Assembly: GCA_021646465.1 (NCBI GenBank)
Contig: SOET01000008.1
Coordinates: 1-64,000, forward strand
DNA from: Candidatus Kuenenia hertensis
GTDB lineage: Bacteria > Planctomycetota > Brocadiia > Brocadiales > Brocadiaceae
Reading direction: 5' to 3'
DNA: 64,000 bases
The notes below the pieces were generated by a model, which saw only the letters and a program-made list of their open reading frames with translations, was not told the origin of the DNA and did not search any database. Position numbers and translations under genes: made by a program. Positions 17,622 through 25,658 of this stretch are shown one piece after another. The stretch's first letter is position 1. Each line of letters begins with the position of its first letter.

Positions 17622-18756
17622 TACTCCGCCTACACAATAGATAACTTCATCTAAATAATCCTGACGTATTGGCTGGTTCTCACATACCCGCCCATTTGTA
17701 TAACGGTAGTCATCAGAACCTAAACAGCGATAATAATATATCTTTCTTTTGCTCGTACGTGTCGATGTTCTGTAATAAGCATATCCGCATAAGCGGCAGA
17801 CCAGCACTCCCTGCAATAAAGTTGGTTCTATTGTACGCCGCCTTGATAAAGCCTTGTTTTTCTGAAGTCGTTCCTGTGCAATCTCAAAAGTCTCTTCGCT
17901 AATGATAGCAGCCACGGGAATTTCTATCCAATCTTTCATGGGAAGTTCTTTAGTAGAACTACAACGCGGAGAAAAACCGCCTCGTTTACGTGATAAACGA
18001 GTGACCTTTTTTCTTTGTGCCACCTCTGTCTTGCCATAACATGCGGTGCCTTTATAGGCAGGATTTTTTAACATCGCCCATATTACCGAACGGTCCCAAA
18101 CAGATTTCCCCGTTTTTGTCGGGATTCCTTCGGACGTTATTTTTTTTGCTATTGCTCCAATACTCAAAAAGTCTTTCGTGTAAAGATCGAATATCTTTCG
18201 TACCGTGCTGGCTTCAATTTCTTCGATTTCGTAGTAGGCAGCCGATGTGTCTGTCTTTCTGATGTAACGGTAACCGTACGGCGCTCCGGGCAATACGTTG
18301 ATCGAACCGGCCTTGGCCCGATACTTTTTGCCACGTCTGCTACGTTCGGCTATCTGCGCCCTTTCGTACTCTGCAATCATTCCCCGAAATTGAACCAAGA
18401 GTTGTTCTTCAGGTGTTGTGGCCTGTGGCGACTTGATTAATACCACCTCAACTCCATATCGTGCGAACTCATCTATCAACAGAACCTGATAGGCGTATTT
18501 ACGGCTCAGCCGGTCGGGAGAATATAACCAGCACTTTGTCTATTCTCCCCTCTGCTGCAACATCCCGCAATTGTTCAAGACCGGGTCTTTGGAGGGTGGC
18601 ACCGCTGTAGCCTTCATCAAGAAAAATCCATTCCGGAGGCACTGTATGTCCATGCATTCCTGCATACTCCTTAAGCGCTGCCACCTGGCTGCCGATGGTT
18701 TGTTCTTCTTTCTGCTTATCCGATGATACCCGAGCGTAAATTGCCGCAATGTTCAT
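17622..18756 (-). pseudogene. Large serine recombinase, frameshifted and truncated
   Basis: It starts at ATG 18756 with MNIAAIYARVSSDKQKEEQT; the Ser in YARVSS is the catalytic nucleophile. The resolvase domain runs to KVLV, where one extra base near 18521-18526 throws the frame. The expected YSPDRLSRKYAYQVLLIDE continues in the other frame. The recombinase domain (GAPYGYRYIRK, NPAYKGTACYGKTEV) and a zinc ribbon (CRLCGYAYYRT ... YRCLG ... CEN) follow. The C-terminal coiled coil expected in this family is missing; after QDYLDEVIYCV the frame passes straight through the element end into the reverse transcriptase. It is therefore probably inactive. Confidence 0.8.
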
Positions 18757-18905
18757 GATTAAGAATTCCCTTCTGATGTATCCCTTTTGGTTGTTGCTGG
18801 CAAGGACACGTCTTTTGGGGAACAAGGAGTTGATATACCTGCGATACCTTTTGCCGGGAAAGGCGGTCGTAATCATAGTACAGTTGTACTTTTCTTTGAT
18901 TATTT

Positions 18906-19232
18906 TTATGAACCATGTCCCCTTGTTCTGAGAAAGGCTTCCAACGCTTCTGTCGTCACGTCCCCTATAGACTCTTCGTTCAATTTTGCATATTTGCGTA
19001 CCTGATCGATTACGCTTATTGGCAGCTTTACCGTAAAAACTTTCTTGCGTTCCGGTACCGGTAGTTGTTGTTTGTTTTTTTGTGCTCCCCGTATGTAGCG
19101 GTATGCCTGCCTTTTGGACACACCATATTGCTCCATGAGGTTGTTTGCAACCTCCTCTGTTGATTTGCTTTTTAAGAGCTTTACGGCCTGGTTGAGTCGT
19201 TCTATCAGTTCGTGCTTCAGGGATCTTGCCAT
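18906..19232 (-). CDS. Small DNA-binding protein of the recombinase element
   Basis: A 108-residue protein. The first half has a helix-turn-helix-like segment (STEEVANNLMEQYGVSKRQA, then YRYIRGA); the second half (KVFTVKLPISVIDQVRKYA ... IGDVTTEALEAFL) resembles a ribbon-helix-helix motif. It lies 149 bp upstream of the recombinase start on the same strand and inside the element ends. It is most likely the element's accessory DNA-binding or regulatory protein; I do not recognise a named family. Confidence 0.6.
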   Translation of the reverse strand: MARSLKHELIERLNQAVKLLKSKSTEEVANNLMEQYGVSKRQAYRYIRGAQKNKQQLPVPERKKVFTVKLPISVIDQVRKYAKLNEESIGDVTTEALEAFLRTRGHGS

Positions 19233-20175
19233 GTGACATGATAATAATACCGCAAATGTCAGTTGTCAATATTTTTTCCTCTTTTTTTGTACGTTATGAT
19301 GATATCAAATTCGAAGTTATCTATTGTGTAGGTGGAGTAATGACGCCTCCTTGCGGAGTGCCTTCAGTTGTCTTGCGCACGATGCCGTCTTCCATGACAC
19401 CTGCCTTGAGCATGTTTTCTATACTGTTCAGAACCCATCCATCAGCGATCTTTTCACGTAACCTGTTCAAGATAAGCTTATGCGGTTATGGTACATAGAA
19501 TGCCTTATGTCCGCATCCAGTATACTCCGATACCCTTCCTGCTTATATTGTTCAAGCCTCCTGATAGCATCGCGACAGCACATGCCTGGACGAAATCCAA
19601 AGCTGTTATCTGAGAATTCTTTCTCAAATATGGGCTCTATGATTTGCCTGAACGCCTGCTGCACTACCCTGTCCTTAACAATGGGAATGCCAGTAGGTCT
19701 CTTGTCATGCCTTCCTTTGGGGATGTATACCCGCAGGACAGGCGCGGGTTTGTAAATGGCAGTCTTGAGTTCCTGATGGATATTCATGATATTCACCTCA
19801 AGATTGGACTCAAATTGCCTGATACTTACCCTGTCAAGGCCAGCTTTGCCTTTATTCTTCTTCACGTGTTTAAAAGCGGCATAAAGGTTCTTAAGACTAA
19901 ACACCTTGTCTCTTAATGAATGATACTTAAGCATCTCCCGATATGTTCCTTTTGATTGATTACGGATAGTAGACTTATCAATCGTGTTTCCTGAGTACGG
20001 ATTCTCACTGACATAGGCAAAACAAGAGAGGCTCTTGTTACTGCTTGCCTATGCTGAAAGATTCTTTTCTCATTGAACGTATTCAATCTATAACTTTCAT
20101 CAACTCCACTACGGTTATGTCCCTTCATCCTGAAACCAGTTCAGGACTATTATTAGCACTGCTGACGACTTCAAA

Positions 20176-22028
20176 CGGATGTTCTCCCCGGCCAAAACAC
20201 ATAAGTATTTAATATATGGCTAGTTAAGGCTGTATTTTTACTAAATATGTAGTCACTAATATATTGTTATTATACGACAATATACTTGACAGATAATGGT
20301 TATTGTCTGTGCAATGGTGGACATGCATATTGTAGAGAACAAATCAAAATCCGGTAAAAAAATCTATCGATCTACCCTTCTGCGGGAATCGTACCGTGAG
20401 GATGGGAAGGTCAAGAAACGCACCATTGCGAATCTGTCGAATTGCACTCCCCTGGAGATTGAAGCGATAAGACTTGCACTCGCACATAAAGACGATCTCT
20501 GTGCATTGGGCGCATTGTCAGAATCGGTGAAACTCCATGAGGGTTTGTCTGTGGGAGCAGCGTGGAGCGTGTACCAAGTGGCAAAGGAATTAGGGATAGA
20601 AGAGGCATTGGGAAAGGACTTTGAAGGAAAGCTGGCGCTTTGGCAAGTAATGGCAAGGGTAATAGGCCAGGGGTCAAGACTGTCTGCAGTAAGGCTGGCG
20701 CAGATACATGCTGCGGGTGACGTCCTGGATATGAAGCGTGGGTTTGACGAGAACAATCTGTACGATAATTTGTCATGGTTGTCAGAGAATCAGGCAAAGA
20801 TAGAGCGAAAGCTGTTTGAGTTAAGACGAGGAGGCAATAAGCCGAAGTTGTTTTTGTATGACGTGACGAGCAGTTATTTAGAGGGGAAGTCGAATCATTT
20901 TGGTGAGTACGGGTATAATCGTGACGGCAAAAAGAGGAAAAAACAGATAGTGATCGGTATGCTTTGTGATGAATCCGGGGAGCCGGTATCAACAGAAGTA
21001 TTTAGGGGCAACACCCAGGATCCGAAGACCTTTGAATCTCAGGTAAAGAAGGTATTAGAGCGGTTTGGATGCAAAGATGTAACGATTGTAGGAGATCGTG
21101 GGATGATCAAGACGGTGCAAATCGAAAGTTTACCGGAAGGGTTTCATTACATAACGGCGATAACCAAGCCGCAGATAGAGTCGTTGATAAATAAAGGGAT
21201 ACTGCAATTAGGATTGTTCGAAGAAAAGCTCTGCGAGATAAAGGATGATGAGGTTCGATATATTCTGAGGCGCAATCCGGTAAGGGCGGAAGAGATGTCA
21301 AAGACCCGTGTATCAAAATTACAGAGTATAGAGAAATACATCGTGAAGAAGAACAGTTATCTGAAGGAACATCCTAAGTCGTCAGTATCGAAGGCACTGG
21401 AAACAACAAGGGAAAGGCTAACGAGATTGAAACTTGATGGGTGGGTGCAGATAAAAGAAGAGGATAGGACGCTAAAGATAGAGAGAGATGAGGAAGCATT
21501 AAAGGAGGCATCATACCTTGATGGTTGTTACGCAATCAAGACTGATCTTGAGGAGAACGAGGCGGATACCAATCTGGTACATGAACGATACAAGGATTTA
21601 ACGGAAGTGGAGAAGGCGTTTCGGGACTGTAAGACGGTGAATTTGGAGGTTCGTCCGGTGTATGTAAGAAAGGAGGATAGTACACGGGGACATGTGTTTG
21701 TGGTAATGCTTGCGTACATGATAATTCGAAGGCTGCGCAGAGCGTGGAAGAATTTTGACTTGACGGTAGAGGAAGGTCTCACACAATTGGCGACCATTTG
21801 TTCGATGGAAGTAACAATCAAAGGCCAAAAAGCTAGTTGCCAGAAGATCCCGCGTCCGCGGCAACAATCACATGAATTATTAGAGGCATTACAGATAAAG
21901 TTGCCAGAAGTATTGCCAAGCCGGAACATACGGGTAGTCACTAGAAAAAAGCTTGCTGTTCGGCGTAAAAGCCAATAAATATAAGGCTTTTACGGCACTT
22001 TTGTTTTTTGACTTGGGGTGAACATCCG
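20176..22028 (+). mobile_element. IS1634-family insertion sequence
   Basis: The ends are imperfect inverted repeats starting CGGATGTTCTCCCC (left) and, on the complement, CGGATGTTCACCCC (right). The 6-bp direct repeat TTCAAA flanks the element at 20170-20175 and 22029-22034. Length is 1853 bp with a single transposase gene. It sits in the 5' RNA domain region of the group II intron. The intact transposase and clean target duplication suggest the youngest insertion of this nest. Confidence 0.88.
20296..21978 (+). CDS. IS1634-family DDE transposase
   Basis: A 560-residue transposase of the IS1634 branch of the IS4 superfamily. Recognisable parts are the N-terminal IYRSTLLRESYREDGKVKKR, the first catalytic Asp in LFLYDVTSSYLEG, the second in VTIVGDRGMIK, and the Glu region LTEVEKAFRDCKTVNLEVRP (YREKL-like). 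The frame is intact end to end. Three in-frame ATGs lie close together (20296, 20314, 20323); the third gives MHIVENKSKSGKKIYRS, the best match to family N-termini, so the true start may be 20323. It should catalyse cut-and-paste movement of the element. Confidence 0.88.
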   Translation: MVIVCAMVDMHIVENKSKSGKKIYRSTLLRESYREDGKVKKRTIANLSNCTPLEIEAIRLALAHKDDLCALGALSESVKLHEGLSVGAAWSVYQVAKELGIEEALGKDFEGKLALWQVMARVIGQGSRLSAVRLAQIHAAGDVLDMKRGFDENNLYDNLSWLSENQAKIERKLFELRRGGNKPKLFLYDVTSSYLEGKSNHFGEYGYNRDGKKRKKQIVIGMLCDESGEPVSTEVFRGNTQDPKTFESQVKKVLERFGCKDVTIVGDRGMIKTVQIESLPEGFHYITAITKPQIESLINKGILQLGLFEEKLCEIKDDEVRYILRRNPVRAEEMSKTRVSKLQSIEKYIVKKNSYLKEHPKSSVSKALETTRERLTRLKLDGWVQIKEEDRTLKIERDEEALKEASYLDGCYAIKTDLEENEADTNLVHERYKDLTEVEKAFRDCKTVNLEVRPVYVRKEDSTRGHVFVVMLAYMIIRRLRRAWKNFDLTVEEGLTQLATICSMEVTIKGQKASCQKIPRPRQQSHELLEALQIKLPEVLPSRNIRVVTRKKLAVRRKSQ

Positions 22029-22440
22029 TTCAAAGATAGACCTGTGAGAGGCAGTCGTCTATCACCATCTCATAGAACTCAGATTTCGGATTGTACTTAT
22101 ACCTCGCTGTTAGGGAATTACTCCCAGGATGTAAGTCCTCCCCCGGTCATATGGATTACCCATTCTCCCTTCGTGATGTATGTTTGAACGCATTATCCAG
22201 AGATGTTTTCACCTAATCTATTTTGACATCTCCAGCAAGGACTTTTGCTTGTGCTTCACACAGGAGTGGGAGGTTGGCATGAACTAACACGCCATATTCA
22301 TACACCCCAAAAGGTCGTTTATACCTCGTAACTCCGTCATACCCCTCTTGAGAATATGCTATCTTTCTATGTATACGGATTGCTCCATTGTATGCGCATA
22401 GGTACGAACTTCTCTACGAGGGATTAGGCTCGCAGAGGTG

Positions 22441-22674
22441 GTATTTTCAACCACTCAGATATTCCATACTTCAAGGCACGCCATTCCCAGCAGTGAAACA
22501 GACCAAAAGATTCTTGCATGGCTAAAGCATGGTTCAAAGAGTCACTATGAACCACCAGTGCATATGAAGCAGATATCAGGTCAACATAATGATGTGAAAG
22601 AATTAGGGAAATTTTTCGATGCACCATTCTCAGGGACGAAAAAGATGCGTCCTGTTTCTGTAATTAACAAGTAA
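22441..22674. other. Unassigned flank of the group II intron
   Basis: A weak open frame on the plus strand has no recognisable motif. A hairpin-forming GTGGTATTTTCAACCAC at 22438-22454 lies just outside the presumed intron 5' end. Some group II introns insert next to terminator hairpins, so this may be the target structure, but no poly-U tract confirms it. Confidence 0.3.
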
Positions 22675-22746
22675 GGGTGGGAATGCTCCCCCTATAAATT
22701 ATCATTGACAAAAATAAATATTTTATTTATAATGACTCTACTCATA

Positions 22747-22761
22747 TGAGAATGAGTCTCA
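22747..22761. promoter_or_regulatory. Fur-box-like palindrome
   Basis: TGAGAATGAGTCTCA is a 7-1-7 palindrome that matches the Fur consensus TGATAATnATTATCA at 12 of 14 arm positions. It lies 93 bp upstream of the small gene at 22854. AT-rich sequence on both sides fits a promoter region. Confidence 0.45.
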
Positions 22762-22853
22762 TTATATCCAGGGGTTCTGCAAATTAAAGAACGCTTTAAG
22801 AAAACAGAAAATGTAACACACGTGATGATACGAAGTAATCAGGAGAAAAAATA

Positions 22854-23159
22854 ATGGAGAACAAAAAACATGAACCAGTTAACCCTCTGAATGAAAACCG
22901 TGGTTTATTACGGGAGATCAACGAAATAAATATCACAAGGAAGCTGATTCTCAAAGGGATGAGCTGGTTTGGATATACGGGGGAAATGTCGGTGGTATCA
23001 TTCCTAATACAGACAATCACAGGTGCCCAGGGCGGTTTGATACCTATTCCTAAAAATCAATCTCGAAGGACCTACCTTCATCTCTTGTACAGCATCAAGC
23101 AACTTTTTTTCCCCCTATGCCTTGCACTCAATTGCTTGTTCTTGGCACAAAATGAGTGA
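22854..23159 (+). CDS. Small protein of unknown function
   Basis: 101 codons with an AGGAG eight bases before the ATG. The N-terminus is charged and hydrophilic (MENKKHEPVNPLNENRGLL), the middle reads KLILKGMSWFGYTGEMSVVS, and the last third is hydrophobic (LLYSIKQLFFPLCLALNCLF). I recognise no family. The change in character after IPIPKNQSRR suggests that the gene may be truncated and that the tail is read from unrelated DNA. The Fur-like box upstream suggests iron regulation, if real. Confidence 0.4.
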   Translation: MENKKHEPVNPLNENRGLLREINEINITRKLILKGMSWFGYTGEMSVVSFLIQTITGAQGGLIPIPKNQSRRTYLHLLYSIKQLFFPLCLALNCLFLAQNE

Positions 23160-23332
23160 CCCTTTTCGCTCACTTTGTTCTTCGGCAAGCTACAAAAGCC
23201 TTCTTATCTGATGGAAGGCGTAAGAACCCTTATAAAGTTGGTAAGCAAAGTATTTCACACCGCTATTGTGAAGAATTCCGATTCCTGAACTCCTGATTCT
23301 TACTTCTTATTTTTTTTCATAACTCCAGACTC

Positions 23333-24046
23333 TCAACCCCCAACTCTTCTTTCATCACAACTATTCTCATTGTTTAAACCTACCTCATTATTCATTCTTT
23401 CAATTTCCTGTCTTATTTTCTTCACTATATGATGCTCTTTTGTTGGAAAATGAACTATTCTGCCTCCTGTAAGAGTCCACACCGTTAGAATAAGCACACC
23501 CAAATCAAAAAGAGCCGATTTCCTGTACACGTGTTCCATTGCAAGTTCTATTTTTGCCGGAACAAAAATATCTTCATATGCCTTATCCGGTTCTTTCGCA
23601 AGCGAGAGAAGGTCCTCTTCATTTCTAAGGAATAATGATGCATTACTTGTGATACCGGGTTTCACCTCTAAAATCCTTTTCATCTCGCAGGAATAATTAT
23701 TTACTATTTCAGGCACTTCAGGGCGAGGACCAACAAAACTCATATCACCTTTCAGTACATTAAATAGTTGCGGCAATTCGTCTATTTTCGTTTTTCGTAA
23801 ATACCTGCCGACCTTTGTTATGCGAGTATCATTACCCGTTGTCACAGAAGTACCTATTTGATCAGCATTCACAACCATAGTACGAAATTTATATAAACGA
23901 AAAAGATGTCCATTAAGACCAACCCTTTTCTGTGAAAAAATGATAGACCCTGGTGAGGTAAGTTTAATGAGTACTGCAGTAAACATTAAAAGTGGTAAAA
24001 GTATTAGTATGCCCACCACAGACATAACAAAATCAAAAATCCTCAT
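23333..24046 (-). CDS. Undecaprenyl-phosphate sugar transferase (WcaJ/PglC-like), copy 1
   Basis: A 237-residue initiating sugar-1-phosphate transferase. One N-terminal membrane segment (VVGILILLPLLMFTAVLI) is followed by FSQKRVGLNGHLFRLYKFRTM, then KTKIDELPQLFNVLKGDMSF and VGPRPE, the bac_transf block. It transfers a sugar-phosphate from a nucleotide sugar to undecaprenyl phosphate and so starts a repeat unit. A very similar copy lies at 32367-33101, and the downstream flanks of the two genes are also similar. The last few residues (SCDERRVGG) seem to come from a short degenerate repeat at the 3' end. Confidence 0.9.
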   Translation of the reverse strand: MRIFDFVMSVVGILILLPLLMFTAVLIKLTSPGSIIFSQKRVGLNGHLFRLYKFRTMVVNADQIGTSVTTGNDTRITKVGRYLRKTKIDELPQLFNVLKGDMSFVGPRPEVPEIVNNYSCEMKRILEVKPGITSNASLFLRNEEDLLSLAKEPDKAYEDIFVPAKIELAMEHVYRKSALFDLGVLILTVWTLTGGRIVHFPTKEHHIVKKIRQEIERMNNEVGLNNENSCDERRVGG

Positions 24047-24149
24047 AAACTATTTATAGTTACAAAATAATTTCAGGATAAATTACGTCGGATTTAATGT
24101 ATCCTACAGCCCATTGAATATCTTCCCAAATAAATCACTCACAAAACCT

Positions 24150-25060
24150 TTAAAAATGTATTAATTCCGGTTTACCAATCGGAATCACATTAAACCCAAT
24201 CTCAAAAAGTTCTTTATGCGGCAAAATATTTCTGCCGTCAAAAATAAATGCGGGTTTTTTCATCAAGTTGAAAATCCTTCTGTAATCCAGTGTCCTGTAA
24301 GCCTCCCATTCAGTTAATACTGCAATTGCATGGGCATCCTTTGCTGCCATATATGGATCCGATGCAATATTTCACTATTCTCTGGTATTCTTTAAGTTCT
24401 TTTTTCGCATTTTCAAGCGCTTTGGGGTCAGTAATTACAACATTTGCCATTTCACTTAACAATTTCTTTGCAACATAAATAGAAGGCGATTCTCTTGTAT
24501 CTCCCGTATATGCGTTAAAGGCAAAGCCAAATAGTGCAATACGTTTTCCGGCGATCGTATTAAACATCGTATTCAGTATTTTTAAAACAAAGCGCTCCAC
24601 TTGGTATTCATTTATTTTGACAACACGTTCTCAATACTCCGCTACCTCTTCCAATCCATAGTTTCTGCAAAGATACACAAGGTGTAATATATCCTTTTTA
24701 AAACAAGATCCACCGAATCCAACACTTGCATTCAGAAATCTCGAACCGATCCTCCTGTCAGTGCCAACAGCATTCGCAACTTCTTGTATGTCTGCGCCTG
24801 TTTTATCACAAATTGCAGAAATGCTGTTAATAGAGGAAATGCGCTGTGCTAAAAACGCGTTAGCAGTCAATTTTGATAATTCAGTGCTCCACACATTCGT
24901 TCTGACAGGAAGCATACTTTTCTCAACAATAATTTTATCTGATTCAGACCGATTCCCTTTCGCGTCCTCAACTACCTCTGCACGATACTCCGTTACTACA
25001 CGTGAAATCTTTATATCAAACACCTGGCGCGCTTCGTAACCTACCACCTTGTATTTGCTG
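24150..25060 (-). pseudogene. UDP-glucose 6-dehydrogenase, broken
   Basis: Fragments of one UDP-glucose dehydrogenase. [20 protein letters not shown] opens it without the usual N-terminal NAD domain. It passes from MLPVRT directly to [19 protein letters not shown], missing about 100 residues expected between them. [13 protein letters not shown] holds the catalytic Cys. Then the frame stops at 24631, and the C-terminal domain continues in other frames (KRIALFGFAFNAYTGDTRES; then AIAVLTEWEAYRTLDY, which carries the UDP-binding tail). At least two frameshifts and two deletions are present. An IS66 fragment abuts the 5' side, which suggests IS-mediated deletion of the start. Confidence 0.85.
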
Positions 25061-25304
25061 CGCGGATACTTCCTCCGGCCTTCCTTTTCCCCTTCGCCTT
25101 GCTTTCTCTCCCGCGATTCGGATCACTTGAGGGAGGCTTGCTGCTGTTGCGACTGTTCCGGTTTAGACGTCCTGCCAGCAGGGTTATCACCAATACCAAC
25201 AACTCTATCATTGACCTCACCGCCGGCGACATTCCCTTCTCCTCTGAAAGCAGCTTCTCTACCTTCCGGAGTGTTGCGTCTATGTCTCTATTCTCTATCG
25301 CCAA
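25061..25304 (-). pseudogene. IS66-family transposase (TnpC), N-terminal fragment
   Basis: About 80 residues of a TnpC N-terminus: a coiled-coil-like start, [20 protein letters not shown] (the signature of IS66 TnpC) and a basic stretch ending RKAGG. The frame then runs into the broken UDP-glucose dehydrogenase, so the remaining roughly 400 residues are gone. Confidence 0.82.
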
Positions 25305-25658
25305 TGGATGATACCTGTATTAATAGCCTGAATTTATCTACTTCGACATTATATCACAGGTTTTTTCACCCGTCTATTTCGCTCTATACCTCACCACAAA
25401 AGCCCGGATTTCTCTGTCTGAAAAAAACTTTCCACACCTCTCTTTGCAGAGACTTCCTATGGACTTTAATGGACTCATCTACAACCCTATATACCGCCAA
25501 CCATACTTGCTGCCTGCTTTTCTCATATGATGTATCAAGTAAATTCTAAAGTATTTTCGCTAAATAATGTGATATCAAAAAAAACCTTTCGTCCTATTTT
25601 ATCATTCACAACTATATTTCTTTATCCGCAATAAACTAAATAATTTTAAAAACACAAA
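25305..25658. other. Intergenic region, no gene seen
   Basis: About 350 bp between the IS66 fragment and the asparagine-synthase-like gene. I see no family motif, no TnpA/TnpB remnant I can name, and no convincing hairpin. It may be the former 5' flank of the IS66 copy. Confidence 0.3.

Larger units (their letters stand above)
17622..19339. mobile_element. Serine-recombinase element inserted in the intron RT
   Basis: The element carries a large-serine-recombinase gene (frameshifted) and a small DNA-binding protein. Its ends are 29-bp near-perfect inverted repeats, at 17620-17648 and 19313-19341, with TACTCC next to a shared AT dinucleotide. Removing the element and one AT rebuilds the host codons GGC GTC ATT AGT CCG, the conserved GGVISP of the reverse transcriptase. 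Serine recombinases cut with a 2-base overlap and use inverted half-sites at attP, so ends that look like inverted repeats beside a duplicated dinucleotide are what the mechanism predicts. The size is 1.7 kb. Confidence 0.75.
16771..19934 (-). pseudogene. Group II intron reverse transcriptase/maturase, disrupted
   Basis: Three pieces of one gene. The N-terminal piece (19934 down to about 19490) has VFSLKNLYAAFKHVKKNKGK and DNSFGFRPGMCCRDAIRRLE (RT0-RT3). A one-base frameshift plus an in-frame TAA break it near 19480-19495, after LDADI; the frame then resumes as PHKLILNRLREKIADGW and runs to EGTPQGGVI. There a serine-recombinase element is inserted; the gene resumes at 17619 with SPLLANIFMHHALDEWM and the active-site FADD (for YADD). 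A MITE is inserted after IEIAKKI, and the maturase/X domain continues beyond it (NPAIRGWINFYGKYYKSALY ... LVRSF) to the stop at 16771. Removing the insertions restores the family order. Confidence 0.85.
16685..22435 (-). mobile_element. Degenerate group II intron (nested insertions)
   Basis: The intron reads on the minus strand. Its 3' end is fixed by a 34-nt domain V (16724-16757) and a domain VI hairpin with paired arms ATTAATGG and CCATTGAT (16688-16718), ending near a CTACTC motif at about 16685. A reverse transcriptase gene (16771-19934) fills domain IV. The 5' RNA domains would lie between 19935 and about 22435, interrupted by an IS1634-family element; the 5' end is only approximate (a TGCGAGCC-like start near 22435). 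Four separate insertions or mutations have hit it, so it cannot splice or move by itself. Without the insertions the intron would be about 2 kb, normal for an ORF-bearing intron. Confidence 0.75.

Noticed and set aside
18499..19269. 256-codon frame running through the element control region
   Set aside because: Only the last 86 codons (from MNIAAIYARVSS) are recombinase; the earlier part is antisense or out-of-frame to the small DNA-binding gene.
20411..20992. Long antisense frames inside the IS1634 transposase
   Set aside because: They are shadows of a clearly identified transposase with intact catalytic blocks.
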